From contig CAJXTB010000006.1 of NCBI GenBank assembly GCA_913061235.1, forward strand, positions 248,001 through 312,000: a stretch of DNA of 64,000 nt. The letters run 5' to 3'. The notes under the pieces are model-generated. The model was not told the DNA's origin, searched no databases, and saw only the letters and a program-made list of their open reading frames with translations. This document shows positions 36,551 to 46,408 of this stretch, piece after piece. This DNA is from an uncultured Pseudomonadota bacterium (GTDB taxonomy: Bacteria > Myxococcota_A > UBA796 > GCA-2862545). How positions within the stretch are numbered: the first letter of the stretch is position 1; each line of letters opens with the position of its first letter. The position numbers were made by a program, and so were the translations under genes.

Positions 36551-37534
36551 ATGCGAAGCCATCTATGGGTCAGTCTGGTACTGGTTGGTGCGTGCGTAAA
36601 TCCGGATGCGCCAGCCCCGGGTGGTGACAGCAGTGAGTTCGTCTTCACCGTGCCTGCGGGCTCGACGATGAACGGCATCGGTGCTCGATTGGTCGACGAG
36701 GGCTTGGCTCCAAGTGAGTTTAAGTGGAAGTGGTACCTGCGCTCTGCGGATGGAACCTGTCTGAAGGCAGGAGACTTCTCACTGCGCCGGGACATGTCCA
36801 TGGCGGAGGTCCGTGAGACCGTCTGTGGTGCACCGCTCGCGAACGATGAGCCGTTCACCGTAGTGGAAGGCTGGCGGATTCGCGACATCGATGCGGCCTT
36901 GGTCGCGAAGGGCTGGATTGAGGCGGGGGACTTCACGCGTGCTGCGACTGAGATGGGTGTAGACGCGCCCTTCGACCTTCCAGCAGAAGCGACGTCGTAC
37001 GAGGGCTATCTGTACCCAGACACCTACATGGTCTCGCCCCCGCCGCGGTTTACGCCAGACATGCTCATTGAGCGGCAGCTGGACGGTTTCAACACGCGAT
37101 TTGCCGAGCCACGGTCCGCAGCATTCGACGGCGGACGGTCGCTACAGGACATTGTGGTGATGGCATCGATGCTGGAGCGTGAGGAGCCAACGGATTCCAA
37201 CCGGGCCCGTGTCGCTGGCATCCTTTGGAAGCGCATCGACAACCAGTGGCATCTGGGCGTGGACGCGACAAGTCGGTATGAGCTCGATGAATGGAACGAC
37301 AGACGCGCGTTCTTGGTGAAGCTACGCGACCCCGCCGATGTGTACAACACACGCCTTCGGCCTGGTATGCCGCCTACACCGATTGGGAACCCGTCGATCA
37401 CGGCTTTGGAAGCTGCACTAGCGCCAGAAGACTCGGAGTTCTGGTACTACTTACATGACGCCGATGGCGTGTGGCATGGCGGTCGCAATGCTGCTGAACA
37501 CGAGGCGAATCGCCGGCGATACAACGTCTACTGA
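36551..37534 (+). CDS. mltG: Endolytic transglycosylase MltG (YceG-like), lipoprotein form
   Basis: The family cleaves nascent glycan strands and sets their length. The protein has 327 residues. The signal is MRSHLWVSLVLVGAC, with a lipobox, whereas E. coli MltG has a membrane helix. A LysM-like beta segment (VPAGSTMNGIGARLVDEGL) is followed by EGYLYPDTY, then the catalytic Glu in VVMASMLEREEP, then LRPGMPPTPIGNPS and the end FWYYLHDADG-WH-GR. The ATG at 36551 has GAGGG 5 bases upstream; a GTG at 36548 is the alternative. Confidence 0.92.
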   Translation: MRSHLWVSLVLVGACVNPDAPAPGGDSSEFVFTVPAGSTMNGIGARLVDEGLAPSEFKWKWYLRSADGTCLKAGDFSLRRDMSMAEVRETVCGAPLANDEPFTVVEGWRIRDIDAALVAKGWIEAGDFTRAATEMGVDAPFDLPAEATSYEGYLYPDTYMVSPPPRFTPDMLIERQLDGFNTRFAEPRSAAFDGGRSLQDIVVMASMLEREEPTDSNRARVAGILWKRIDNQWHLGVDATSRYELDEWNDRRAFLVKLRDPADVYNTRLRPGMPPTPIGNPSITALEAALAPEDSEFWYYLHDADGVWHGGRNAAEHEANRRRYNVY

Positions 37535-37572
37535 GCGATGGCGAGCGCGTCTACTTGACGCGCTCCGCTCGA

Positions 37573-38841
37573 CTAGGCCGCGCCTGTACCGAACGACCGC
37601 TCAAACAGTTCTTCAACGGCCTTTCTGCCGGTGTCCGTGAGGTACCGAGTACCCGCGCCGGTGAAGTGATGACTGTCGATAATCGGTGTGCCTGGAACCC
37701 ATGCGTCGCCGCTCCACTGGAACCATGCGCTTTGCTCTTGGTCGAAGACCCACAGGTCCTTGTTCCACATACGAGCAAGCTCAACGGACCAACCCGTTCC
37801 GCCGACAACGGTACCATCTTCTTGGATGGAGCCAATGACGAACACTTGTTGACTACGGCTCACCATATGCCAAAGCGTCTGTAGAACCTTGCGAATCAGG
37901 GTGCCTTCGCTGTACGTACGGTTGAGTCGACGGGAGACATAGACCAAGCTTACGTCGCCTGCTGCGAGCTCACGGGGAGACAGGGCGTATCTCCCGTTGT
38001 CCCGTGACTGCTTGTGGCCGTCGAAGGTGAAGTTCACCTCTTGTACGCCCCATTTCTCGCTGGCTACGCCGAAAGCTTCCTCAGCCCCTGTGGCGCCACC
38101 GCTGTACATGGTGCACTCACCAGGTGCGCGACGGCTGCGTTTGGGGGAATCGGTGTCATCCGACGCGCCTAAGAGGAGGTGGGAAGACGGGTCGAGGCGG
38201 ACGGCGAGTACTTCGATCCCGGACTGTGTCGTTCGATCGATGGCGACAATCTCGCCGTCTTGGCGAAGCACGAGTGCGACGTCGACTGGCAGGTCGGCGC
38301 TGGTCGTGTCGTCGCTGCGTGCCGTCAGCCACACAGGTACACCGCGAGCAATTGCGAAGGTCCGCAGTGCGGGCAGTTGTTCGGCGAGTTCGGCTTGAGC
38401 AAAGCCATCAATCACTACGACTCTCGGCTCAAACTGTGCGACTTCCGCCAGCATGTCCAGATTTCGCTCGAGATGCCCGAGGTCGAAGCCCTTGTCCAAG
38501 TAGCTGTGGATGACACGATGCCGCTCTGAAGCGACCAGGGCATCACTGCGGTCTCTGACTTGCCCGGTGCGAGCAAGGCCTCCGATGACCTCGTGGTAGT
38601 GCGAGCGGACGTGTTCGACAGTCTCGGACAGGCTGACATGCAGCAGAGAGCGGTCGGCCAGCAGTGCCTCTAGAGCCACGTGTACGAGAACGGCCGTTTT
38701 ACCGATGCCGGCCGGAGCTAGAATCAGACCAAGCTGTCCAGCACCGAGCGATTGTGCATCGAGGTTCGCGACGGGTGCGTTGTCTAGTTCCATGCCCATG
38801 TGGCCCTCTCGAAGTGGATGTTCCACAAATTCCAGCGCCAC
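37573..38841 (-). CDS. KaiC/RecA-like ATPase fused to a SLOG-like domain
   Basis: The protein has 422 residues. Residues about 20-225 form a RecA-fold ATPase: Walker A APAGIGKT, Walker B PRVVVIDG, with HVSLSETVEHV between them. Residues about 245-390 read as a SLOG/YpsA-like nucleotide-binding fold: YSGGATGAEEAFGVASEKWG, DVSLVYVSRRLN and GGTGWSVELARMWNKDLWVF. SLOG domains sense or process nucleotides in several conflict systems. The GTG at 38841 is the longest start; an ATG at 38799 with GAGAGGG upstream is equally possible. No partner gene is adjacent, as fusA lies upstream on the same strand behind hairpins. Confidence 0.8.
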   Translation of the reverse strand: MALEFVEHPLREGHMGMELDNAPVANLDAQSLGAGQLGLILAPAGIGKTAVLVHVALEALLADRSLLHVSLSETVEHVRSHYHEVIGGLARTGQVRDRSDALVASERHRVIHSYLDKGFDLGHLERNLDMLAEVAQFEPRVVVIDGFAQAELAEQLPALRTFAIARGVPVWLTARSDDTTSADLPVDVALVLRQDGEIVAIDRTTQSGIEVLAVRLDPSSHLLLGASDDTDSPKRSRRAPGECTMYSGGATGAEEAFGVASEKWGVQEVNFTFDGHKQSRDNGRYALSPRELAAGDVSLVYVSRRLNRTYSEGTLIRKVLQTLWHMVSRSQQVFVIGSIQEDGTVVGGTGWSVELARMWNKDLWVFDQEQSAWFQWSGDAWVPGTPIIDSHHFTGAGTRYLTDTGRKAVEELFERSFGTGAA

Positions 38842-38851
38842 ATAAGACGAA

Positions 38852-38870
38852 ACCCTCCACTAGGGAGGGT
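38852..38870 (-). terminator. Terminator downstream of fusA
   Basis: On the minus strand ACCCTCC pairs with GGAGGGT, then TTTCGTCTT. A second perfect inverted repeat lies closer to fusA (GAGGGTTG at 38898 and CAACCCTC at 38916). Confidence 0.7.
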
Positions 38871-38936
38871 CTCAAACGGCAAAGAATTGCCTATGGCGAG
38901 GGTTGCCTATGCAGACAACCCTCATGATGGCCACGA

Positions 38937-41015
38937 CTACTTCTTCTTCTGCTCTTCGGCGTAGGCAGCGCGGAGGTCATCGGCAACGTTGTTCGGTGCC
39001 TTCTCGTAGCTTGCGAATTCCATGGAGAACTCAGCCTTGCCCTGGGTCGCAGACCGTAGGGTAGTTGAGTATCCGAACATTTCGGCCAGGGGTACCCGGG
39101 CTTCGATGCGTGAGAATCCTTGCTCTTCAGTCTGACCAACGATCATGCCGCGACGCTGCATGAGCGTAGAGGTCATGTTGCCGTTGAACTCGGCTGGGCC
39201 TTCGAGGTCCACGCGCATGACGGGCTCGAGGATGACCGGGCCTGCCTTCTCGTACACTTGACGCCAAGCACCGCGAGCGGCTTCCTGGAATGCGATGTCC
39301 GAGGAGTCAACGTTGTGCGACGAACCATCGTTGATGGTGACGCGAACGCCGGTCACAGCCACGCCGATTAGACGGCCCTTGTCGAGCTGGCTCTGGAAGC
39401 CCTTGTCACAGGCGGGGATGTATTCCTTAGGAATGACGCCGCCCTTGATGCTGTCGATGAACTCGTAGTGGCCATCTTCCATGGGCTCAACGAATCCACG
39501 GATACGACCGTACTGACCCGAACCACCGGTCTGCTTCTTGTGGGTGTAGTCGAAGTCGGCTTTCCTGGTGATGGTCTCGCGGTAGGCAACGCGGGGTGGC
39601 GATGTCTCAACCGGAACGCCGTACTCACGCTTCATGCGCTCGATGTACACGTCAAGGTGCAGCTCACCCATGCCAGCGATGATGGTATCGCCGGTCTCTG
39701 GGTCAGAAGAGATGCGGAACGTTGGATCTTCGCGGCCGAAGCGCTGCAGTGCCTTGGACAGGTTCTGCGTAGTCGAGCGGTCGGTTGCGGTGATGGTGTA
39801 GCTAATGACCGGGTCCGGAACGAAGATCGAGGTCATGGTGATCTCGACTTCGCCGTCCGTGAAGGTGTCGCCTGACGCGCAGTCGATACCGAACAGTGCG
39901 ACAATGTCGCCGGCTTCACTGTGGTCGATCTCTTCTTTGTCGTCCGAGTGCATGCGAACGATACGGCCGACCTTGACCTTCTGGTTGGTACGGCTGTTGT
40001 AGATGAAGTCGCCGGTGTTGAGCTGGCCCTGGTACAAGCGAATGTACGTGAGCTGGCCGTAGCGGCCTTCTTCCAGTTTGAATGCCAAGCCGATGAACGG
40101 AAGGTTCGGGTCGGTCGGGATGACGACCTCTTCCTCTTCGCCACTGGCCATATCGAGGCCACGGTTGACGACGTTTGTCGGGTTCGGCAAGAAGGCGAGG
40201 ACGCCGTCCATCATGGCCTGTACGCCGAAGTTCTTGTACGCGGAGCCCATGAATACTGGAGTGAGCTGACGGGAGATGGTTGCCTTGCGGATGGCAGCCT
40301 TGAGGGTCTCATTGTTGACTGCCTCTTCCATCATCTCTTCCATGAGGCCATCGTGGAACATGGACGCGGCGTCCAGAAGCTTCTCACGGTACTCTTCGGC
40401 TTGCTCTTGGTACTCGGCTGGGATTGCGGTGTACTCGAGCTCTTCGCCGTTTTCGCCCTTGTTGTAGATGGCTTGCATCTCAACGAGGTCGATGACGCCG
40501 GCGAGTTCGCCTTCGCTTCCGATTGGAATCTGAACCATTGCAGCGTTGTGCTTGAGCTTCTCGCGAAGCTGCTCGGTGACGCGGAAGGGGTTGGCGCCCT
40601 GGCGGTCGAGCTTGTTCACGAATGCGATGCGTGGAACATCGTAGCGACGCATCTGACGGTCAACAGTCAGCGACTGCGACTGAACACCGGCCACGCCGCA
40701 CAGGACGAGGATGGCGCCATCAAGAACACGCAGGGCACGCTCAACTTCAATCGTGAAGTCAACGTGACCAGGGGTGTCGATGATATTGATGTGGTGGTTT
40801 TTCCATTCCGTGTAGGTCGCGGCGGACTGGATGGTAATTCCACGCTCTTTTTCGAGCTCCATGGAATCCATCTTGGCGCCGACGCCGTCCTTGCCGCGGA
40901 CTTCGTGGATGGCGTGAATCTTGTTCGTGTAGAACAGGATTCGCTCGGTCAGAGTAGTCTTACCCGAGTCGATGTGGGCAGAGATGCCGATGTTACGGAC
41001 CAGTTCGAGATTCAT
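38937..41015 (-). CDS. fusA: Translation elongation factor G
   Basis: The 692-residue GTPase drives ribosomal translocation. G1 is AHIDSGKTT (Ser where the common bacterial form has Ala), G2 is the RGITI segment, G3 DTPGH and G4 NKLD. Domains II-V follow, with the domain IV motif [22 protein letters not shown] and the [24 protein letters not shown] segment near the end. The Ser-type P-loop is typical of mitochondrial EF-G1 and its delta-proteobacterial or spirochaete relatives, so a second EF-G elsewhere is possible. It stands alone rather than in the str operon. Confidence 0.97.
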   Translation of the reverse strand: MNLELVRNIGISAHIDSGKTTLTERILFYTNKIHAIHEVRGKDGVGAKMDSMELEKERGITIQSAATYTEWKNHHINIIDTPGHVDFTIEVERALRVLDGAILVLCGVAGVQSQSLTVDRQMRRYDVPRIAFVNKLDRQGANPFRVTEQLREKLKHNAAMVQIPIGSEGELAGVIDLVEMQAIYNKGENGEELEYTAIPAEYQEQAEEYREKLLDAASMFHDGLMEEMMEEAVNNETLKAAIRKATISRQLTPVFMGSAYKNFGVQAMMDGVLAFLPNPTNVVNRGLDMASGEEEEVVIPTDPNLPFIGLAFKLEEGRYGQLTYIRLYQGQLNTGDFIYNSRTNQKVKVGRIVRMHSDDKEEIDHSEAGDIVALFGIDCASGDTFTDGEVEITMTSIFVPDPVISYTITATDRSTTQNLSKALQRFGREDPTFRISSDPETGDTIIAGMGELHLDVYIERMKREYGVPVETSPPRVAYRETITRKADFDYTHKKQTGGSGQYGRIRGFVEPMEDGHYEFIDSIKGGVIPKEYIPACDKGFQSQLDKGRLIGVAVTGVRVTINDGSSHNVDSSDIAFQEAARGAWRQVYEKAGPVILEPVMRVDLEGPAEFNGNMTSTLMQRRGMIVGQTEEQGFSRIEARVPLAEMFGYSTTLRSATQGKAEFSMEFASYEKAPNNVADDLRAAYAEEQKKK

Positions 41016-41160
41016 GACGGAGCGCTCCCAAGGTGGGTTCTAAAAAGGTCGGCGGTGATAAGCCGCATGGGCACCTTGGGCAAGCGAGTGACGGCGCGCC
41101 AGTACTATCCGTGGTAAACCGGCGTCCGTCGGGATCGTCCCGGTCCCCAAGGAGTACGCT

Positions 41161-41715
41161 ATGAAGCTGTTCGCAATTGCCAGTGTCTTGTTTGTCACCG
41201 CATGCGGGTCTTCGACCCCTGAAACCACGGTCACCACCGATGACGCGCACGTTGGCGAGCATGCTGCGGACCACGCAGAAGGTGCTGCCCATGAAGCCGG
41301 CGATGCTATGGAGCACGTTGCTGCTGGTGTCGAAGGCGCTGCTGATGATGCCGCCGAAGGCGCTGCTGCCGCTCTCGAAGGTGCTGGCGATGCTGTTGAA
41401 GCTGCTGGCGAAGCCGCTGCCGCTGCCGGAACTGCTGCTGCCGAAGGCGCTGCTGCTGCCGGAACTGCTGCTGCCGAGGGCGCTGCTGCTGCCGGAACTG
41501 CTGCTGCCGAGGGCGCTGCTGCTGCCGGAACCGCCGCTGCTGGCGGACTTGACGCCGCTGCCGCTGCAGCACGTAGTGCCGTGCCCACCACAATGACGCG
41601 TCCCGGTTCTGCACCGGCCCCCGCCGCTGCTCCCGCTGGTGGAATGACGCGTCCCGGTACGGCTCCAGCTCCAGCTCCAGCAGCACCCGCTGGCGGAATG
41701 ACCCGCCCACGCTAG
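41161..41715 (+). CDS. Alanine-rich lipoprotein with GGMTRPR tail
   Basis: The protein has 184 residues with lipoprotein signal MKLFAIASVLFVTAC. The middle is almost entirely Ala, Gly and Glu with a ten-residue repeat (AEGAAAAGTA), predicted helical. The C-terminal 45 residues repeat MTRPG and GGMTRPR between Pro-Ala stretches. The next gene encodes another lipoprotein with the same ending, so they are probably paralogous partners. The ribosome site AAGGAG precedes the ATG. Its function is unknown. Confidence 0.8.
   Translation: MKLFAIASVLFVTACGSSTPETTVTTDDAHVGEHAADHAEGAAHEAGDAMEHVAAGVEGAADDAAEGAAAALEGAGDAVEAAGEAAAAAGTAAAEGAAAAGTAAAEGAAAAGTAAAEGAAAAGTAAAGGLDAAAAAARSAVPTTMTRPGSAPAPAAAPAGGMTRPGTAPAPAPAAPAGGMTRPR
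41436..41535 (+). repeat. 30-bp tandem repeat coding AEGAAAAGTA
   Basis: The sequence GCCGAGGGCGCTGCTGCTGCC followed by GGAACTGCT recurs three to four times almost perfectly, in frame, within the alanine-rich lipoprotein gene. Confidence 0.75.
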
Positions 41716-41732
41716 CTCGGAATGAGTTTTGT

Positions 41733-41758
41733 CCCGCGGCGGGTTGACCCGCTGCGGG
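41733..41758 (+). terminator. Intercistronic hairpin between paired lipoprotein genes
   Basis: CCCGCGGCGGG and CCCGCTGCGGG form a stem with one wobble and a small loop. No T-tract follows, so partial termination or message stabilisation is as likely as full termination. Confidence 0.45.
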
Positions 41759-41781
41759 CCCAATGCCCCCTAGGAGTTGTC

Positions 41782-42330
41782 ATGCGCCTGTTCTGGCTAC
41801 CTTGTGCTGCTGTTTTCCTTCTGTCATCGCTTGCTTGCTCACTGGGAGGGTCCTCACCTGAGGTGGTCACCTCGGATCCTGTAGACGGTGTAGAAGTTCC
41901 GGAACTTGTCGCTGCGACTGAGGTCGCGTTGGATGACTCCAGTTGCTGCTGCGCATATATCCAGGAGACTAGTCAGGAGAAATCCTACGACTCCATGCTT
42001 GCGCGGAACTGCACAGAATGGGGCTTTGAGTGCGTTGATGATGGTTTCTGTGATGGCACAATGGCCGCAGTTGAACCAGAACCAGCGGCGGAGCCGGTAG
42101 TCGCTCCGACCCCTGCACCAGCAGTCGTTGCTCCGAGGCCTGCACCGCGCCCATCGTCGACATCCATGTCGCGTCCCGGGTCTGGCACAGCTCCGTCGGG
42201 CACGACCCGTCCGTCGAGTGGCGGCATGACGCGCCCCGGAAGCACAACAACAACAACGCGTCCGTCTTCTCGTCCAGCGCCTAGCCCGTCCCCTCGGCCG
42301 TCAAGCGGTGGGATGACCCGCCCGCGCTGA
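41782..42330 (+). CDS. Cys-containing lipoprotein with SGGMTRPR tail
   Basis: The protein has 182 residues. The signal is MRLFWLPCAAVFLLSSLAC, with the ATG at 41782 chosen for AGGAG and the intact signal. A small Cys-rich domain follows (DSSCCCAYIQETSQEK, then LARNCTEWGFECVDDGFCDG), seven cysteines in all, probably disulfide-linked. The tail is a Pro/Ser/Thr-rich stalk with repeated MSRPG, TTRPS and GGMTRPG and ends SGGMTRPR, as in the preceding gene. Its function is unknown. Confidence 0.82.
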   Translation: MRLFWLPCAAVFLLSSLACSLGGSSPEVVTSDPVDGVEVPELVAATEVALDDSSCCCAYIQETSQEKSYDSMLARNCTEWGFECVDDGFCDGTMAAVEPEPAAEPVVAPTPAPAVVAPRPAPRPSSTSMSRPGSGTAPSGTTRPSSGGMTRPGSTTTTTRPSSRPAPSPSPRPSSGGMTRPR

Positions 42331-42364
42331 TTGGAGCGGTAATGCGGCCTGGAAGACCGAGCGG

Positions 42365-42985
42365 CTACGCTTTGGCGTAGAGTTGGGTCTGAAGGAAGTC
42401 TTCGAAGAAGCTGACAACGGCTTCGTCGAGGTCTTCGGGGCCACCGAGCATGGTGGAGAGTTGCTGGCGGTCTTCGATGGCAAAGCGCACCAGCATGTGC
42501 ATGGTGCCGAACATGTAGAGGCGCGTGCGAACAGACGACCAGTCTGGGCGGAAGCTGCGCAGGATCATCTCGAGGCGCAACAGTACGGGCTCGGAATAGT
42601 CGCTAACCACGATTTCGTCGTGAAGCCCCTGGTCCAAAACATGACGCAGCACCAGTCGGATGTGCTCGCGGTGCTCTTTGCAGAACGCCCAAGCTGTGCT
42701 TGCCAACCAGGTGACCGTTTCGGGGCCGACGGAAGGCACCTGTGTGGGGACGAAGCTGAGTAGTTCTTCGTAGAGGTGATGCAGGACGGTCACATACAGG
42801 CCCTGCTTGCCCTCGAAGTAGTAGGCCAGTGTTGCAACGTTGACGCTCGCGGACTTCGCGATCATGCGCGTAGACGTCCCGGCGAAGCCATGCGCGGCGA
42901 ACAGTGGAAGTGCGGCTGCGAGAATTCGATCTCGCGTGTTTTCGCCGATGGTCCCCTTCGGTACTGGCACAGTGTCTCTCCCCAT
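42365..42985 (-). CDS. TetR/AcrR-family transcriptional regulator
   Basis: The protein has 206 residues. The N-terminal helix-turn-helix is TRDRILAAALPLFAAHGFAG followed by TSTRMIAKSASVNVATLAYYFEGKQGLY, the TetR signature. The helical C-terminal domain would bind an unknown ligand. An alternative GTG start at 42970 has GGGGAG 7 bases upstream and may be the true start. It diverges from the acetyltransferase gene at 43065. CCCTA and TAGGG form a weak inverted repeat in the 79-base gap, a possible operator. Confidence 0.92.
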   Translation of the reverse strand: MGRDTVPVPKGTIGENTRDRILAAALPLFAAHGFAGTSTRMIAKSASVNVATLAYYFEGKQGLYVTVLHHLYEELLSFVPTQVPSVGPETVTWLASTAWAFCKEHREHIRLVLRHVLDQGLHDEIVVSDYSEPVLLRLEMILRSFRPDWSSVRTRLYMFGTMHMLVRFAIEDRQQLSTMLGGPEDLDEAVVSFFEDFLQTQLYAKA

Positions 42986-43064
42986 TGTGATTGGCCATCG
43001 GCCCTAACCCGCATGCAGGCTAGGGTGTGTTTGTGGTCGGAATACAAGGCCATTGGAGGTCACC

Positions 43065-44021
43065 ATGTCAGTCGCCGAACGTCACTCTTTGCTCTGGGGC
43101 TGGACGCTGGAAGATTGGGCAAACCACGCGAAACAGCGACTGGGAGCCCAGGGTGTAGTCGCAAGATTTGTCGGTATTGACCTCGCCAGACTGTCGCCCT
43201 CAAATGGAGGACAGTTTGTTCGCGCATCCGACGGCGCGTTGATTGCTGATTTTGGGAATGGGCCGGAGACTCGTGTGCCGGATGCCGTGGTTCCGGACGC
43301 CTCAACGCCGTGGGGTCTAGCCGTGACCCGTCAGGCGCTGTGCCGTCGCCAGGTCCGGGAGCTTGTGGAGTCGGGCGTTCATGTAGTGGCCATCGACGCG
43401 CTCTGGGTGGACGCTACGGTGACTGTCGCCCCCGGTGCGGTGCTGGGACCGGCTGTCCGCTTGTGCGGGTCTACAACGGTCGCAGCCGGTGCGATTGTGA
43501 TGACCGGTTGCCATGTGACGAACACCACGATTGGTGAGGGTGCCGTACTCAAGCCGCACACTGTGGCGGACTCCGCGATCGTTGGTCCGACCGCGGCTGT
43601 TGGACCGAGCGCGCACCTCCGGACCGGGGCTGACCTGCGGGAAGGCGTGAAGGTCGGCAATTTCGTCGAGGTGAAGAAGAGCGTGCTGCACGCCGGGAGT
43701 AAGGCGTCTCATCTCACCTACATTGGTGATGCAGAGGTCGGGGTCAACGCCAACATCGGAGCGGGTACCATCACCTGCAACTACGACGGCTATGGCAAGC
43801 ACAAGACCACAATTGGGGCGGGTGCTTTCATTGGTTCAAACAGTTCCTTGGTGGCTCCACTCACAATTGGTGAAGGCGCCATTGTTGGAGCCGGCTCAGT
43901 CATCACTCAAGATGTGCCAGACGATGCCCTCTCTGTAGAGCGGACCACGCAGCGGACCCTCGAGAATCGGGCCTCTCGGATTCGTGCCAGCAACGCGCGG
44001 CGCGCAGGAAAGACCCCGTGA
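43065..44021 (+). CDS. GlmU C-terminal acetyltransferase-like protein without uridylyltransferase domain
   Basis: The protein has 318 residues. Residues about 100-300 match the left-handed beta-helix of GlmU, including [19 protein letters not shown] then [12 protein letters not shown] with the catalytic His, and [20 protein letters not shown]. GlmU acetylates glucosamine-1-phosphate. The first 100 residues lack the nucleotidyltransferase signature G-GTRM, so only the acetyltransferase half is present. The ATG has GGAGGT 4 bases upstream. It overlaps the helicase gene by 4 bases (GTGA). Confidence 0.88.
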   Translation: MSVAERHSLLWGWTLEDWANHAKQRLGAQGVVARFVGIDLARLSPSNGGQFVRASDGALIADFGNGPETRVPDAVVPDASTPWGLAVTRQALCRRQVRELVESGVHVVAIDALWVDATVTVAPGAVLGPAVRLCGSTTVAAGAIVMTGCHVTNTTIGEGAVLKPHTVADSAIVGPTAAVGPSAHLRTGADLREGVKVGNFVEVKKSVLHAGSKASHLTYIGDAEVGVNANIGAGTITCNYDGYGKHKTTIGAGAFIGSNSSLVAPLTIGEGAIVGAGSVITQDVPDDALSVERTTQRTLENRASRIRASNARRAGKTP

Positions 44022-46297
44022 GCGAAGAACTTCCCGAGCATCAGCAGTTCCTCAACCCGGAGCAGTTCAAGGCCGTCACCCAGACAGACGGCGCCATGCT
44101 GATTCTTGCCGGAGCAGGGTCCGGTAAAACCCGTGTTCTAACCCGTCGTATTGCACAGCTTTTGTACAACGGTACCGACCCAAAGGCGATCCTAGCCGTG
44201 ACCTTCACCAACAAGGCCGCGTCGGAGATGAAGGAACGTGTGGAAGAGTTGGTAGGTGAAGCCGGCAAGAAGGTGTGGGTCTCCACCTTCCACTCCAGTT
44301 GCTGTCGTATCCTTCGCCAGGACATCGAACATCTCGGCTACACCCAGCGCTTCTCCATCTACGACGATGACGACCAGAAGCGCATTGTCAGGGGTCTGTT
44401 GGACGAGCTGAATATTGACCGCAAGGCGCATCCGCCAAAGTCCTTTCTGTCGCAGATCGACTTTCATAAGAATCGCGGACGCGGGCCTGATGAAGTGTTG
44501 AAGGAACACCGTGGACACGATGTTCAGACCTTGCTGCGCGTCTGGCGCCGGTACGAAGAGTCACTTCTGGCCGCCGATGCGCTGGACTTCAATGACCTTA
44601 TTGGCAAGGTCGTTATTCTGTTCCGTGACCATCCAGAAGTGCGTCAGAAGTGGCAGGAACGCTTCGAGTATGTGCTGGTGGACGAGTACCAGGACACCAA
44701 CCGCCTGCAGTACGCCCTCCTTCGCGTCTTGGCAGAGCCGCAGCGGAACATCGCCGTGGTGGGTGACGATGACCAGTCTATTTACGGCTTCCGCGGTGCA
44801 GATATTACGAACATTCTGTCGTTCGAGAAGGACTATACTGAAGCGAACGTCATTCGTTTGGAGCGAAACTACCGCTCCACTCCCAATATTTTGGCGGTCA
44901 GCAACGCTCTCGTCGCCAAGAACAAGGGACGCATGGAAAAGCGCCTGTGGACGGAGGGAGACCCTGGTAGCAAGGTGCGTATGGTGCGTCGGGCGAACGC
45001 GCGTGATGAGGCTGAATGGGTCGCAGACGCCGCTCAATTGATGCAGCGGCGGGGTGCTGAGTGGGAAGATATTGCGGTCATCTACCGGACCAACGCCACA
45101 TCCCGTGTGTTCGAGCAAGCCATGCAGCGGCGAGCCATTCCGTACCGAATCGTGGGTGGGCGGAAGTTCTACGCGCGTCGTGAAGTCCGAGACATTCTCT
45201 GCTACCTACGGCAGTTGACGAACCCGGCAGATGACGCTGCGTTCCTACGTGTGTGCAACGTGCCCACCCGTGGCATTGGCTCCAAGGGGTTGGCAGACCT
45301 CCGAAAAGAGGCGAGCACCCGCGGTGAGCCGTTGCTAAACGTCGCTAAGGGGATGACGTCAGGCTCGCCTCGCGCCCGAAAAGCGATTGGTGCGTATGCA
45401 GAGCTGATCGAGTCGCTCACCAAGTGGTCCCACGAGCTGACCCCCGCCGAGCTTGTGGCACGGGTCATCAAGGAGACCGGCTACCAAGGCATGCTGTCGG
45501 CCGAGAAGACCCGTGAATCAGAGGGGAGGCTGGAGAACCTGAACCAGCTTTGTATGGACGCGGCATCTTTTGAGCATCCGGATCCGCACGCCAATGACTT
45601 TGAGACCTTGGCGGGCTGGCTCGATTCCGTGGCACTGACCGGGCAAGACGAACAGATTCCCGATGGTGGCATGTTGACCCTGATGACGGTCCACAACTCG
45701 AAGGGACTTGAGTATCCGATCGTGTTTGTGGTCCATATGATGGAAAAGCAGTTTCCACACGCACGATCGCTGGATGAGGATGGTGGCGTGGAGGAGGAGC
45801 GTCGACTGGCGTACGTCGCCTTCACCCGCGCGAAACTTCAGCTCATCATCACCTACAACGTCATTGGTCCGTCCAATGATTACGGAGGTCGCGGCGGGCC
45901 GACCGACCCCGCAGAACCCTCACGGTTTCTGTTCGGCTTGCCCGATGAGTGTCTCGAGGGAGACCTACCGGATGTTGAGCCCCACGCGGCGCAACTGAAA
46001 GCACTGGCAGTGCGTAAGAAGACCATTCACGACCAAAAGCTTCAGGCCTTCCTTGAGCGTCAGAAAGAGAACGCCGCTGTGGAAGTGGAGGAACCTGATG
46101 ATTTACGGCTCATTGAAGTCGAGTCGTCGGACCAAATCTCTGTGGGGGTCCGCGTGCACCATCCGCGATTCGGCGTAGGTACGGTGCGTATGGTCCGTGG
46201 TCGCGGTCCGATAGCGCAGGTTTTTGTCGCGTTCGCCGGAGGCCGCACCAAGTCGGTTCGTCTGGGCGACCCCAGCCTTCAGTTGGTGATGGACTAG
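44018..46297 (+). CDS. pcrA: UvrD/PcrA-type superfamily 1 DNA helicase
   Basis: The 759-residue 3'-5' DNA helicase acts in repair and replication restart. The Q motif is LNPEQFKAV, Walker [10 protein letters not shown], motif Ia [14 protein letters not shown], motif [10 protein letters not shown], motif [17 protein letters not shown], motif [11 protein letters not shown], and motif [21 protein letters not shown] then [13 protein letters not shown]. The C-terminal tail [15 protein letters not shown] is the PcrA Tudor-like domain that binds RNA polymerase. GTG start, translationally coupled to the acetyltransferase gene. UvrD is the alternative name. Confidence 0.95.
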   Translation: MSEELPEHQQFLNPEQFKAVTQTDGAMLILAGAGSGKTRVLTRRIAQLLYNGTDPKAILAVTFTNKAASEMKERVEELVGEAGKKVWVSTFHSSCCRILRQDIEHLGYTQRFSIYDDDDQKRIVRGLLDELNIDRKAHPPKSFLSQIDFHKNRGRGPDEVLKEHRGHDVQTLLRVWRRYEESLLAADALDFNDLIGKVVILFRDHPEVRQKWQERFEYVLVDEYQDTNRLQYALLRVLAEPQRNIAVVGDDDQSIYGFRGADITNILSFEKDYTEANVIRLERNYRSTPNILAVSNALVAKNKGRMEKRLWTEGDPGSKVRMVRRANARDEAEWVADAAQLMQRRGAEWEDIAVIYRTNATSRVFEQAMQRRAIPYRIVGGRKFYARREVRDILCYLRQLTNPADDAAFLRVCNVPTRGIGSKGLADLRKEASTRGEPLLNVAKGMTSGSPRARKAIGAYAELIESLTKWSHELTPAELVARVIKETGYQGMLSAEKTRESEGRLENLNQLCMDAASFEHPDPHANDFETLAGWLDSVALTGQDEQIPDGGMLTLMTVHNSKGLEYPIVFVVHMMEKQFPHARSLDEDGGVEEERRLAYVAFTRAKLQLIITYNVIGPSNDYGGRGGPTDPAEPSRFLFGLPDECLEGDLPDVEPHAAQLKALAVRKKTIHDQKLQAFLERQKENAAVEVEEPDDLRLIEVESSDQISVGVRVHHPRFGVGTVRMVRGRGPIAQVFVAFAGGRTKSVRLGDPSLQLVMD

Positions 46298-46408
46298 CCG
46301 ACTACGAAACTGCCGAGGTGCCCCTGTGCCTCGCATTGTCGCCCCCGCGCTAGCTTCGGATGCAATGCCCTGCTAGCGTGCGGCCTGCCAAGGATCCGTG
46401 CCCGCCTC

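Noticed and set aside
39921-41117. 398-codon open frame on the plus strand
   Set aside because: It lies antisense to fusA, whose motifs are unmistakable; the frame is a high-GC shadow.
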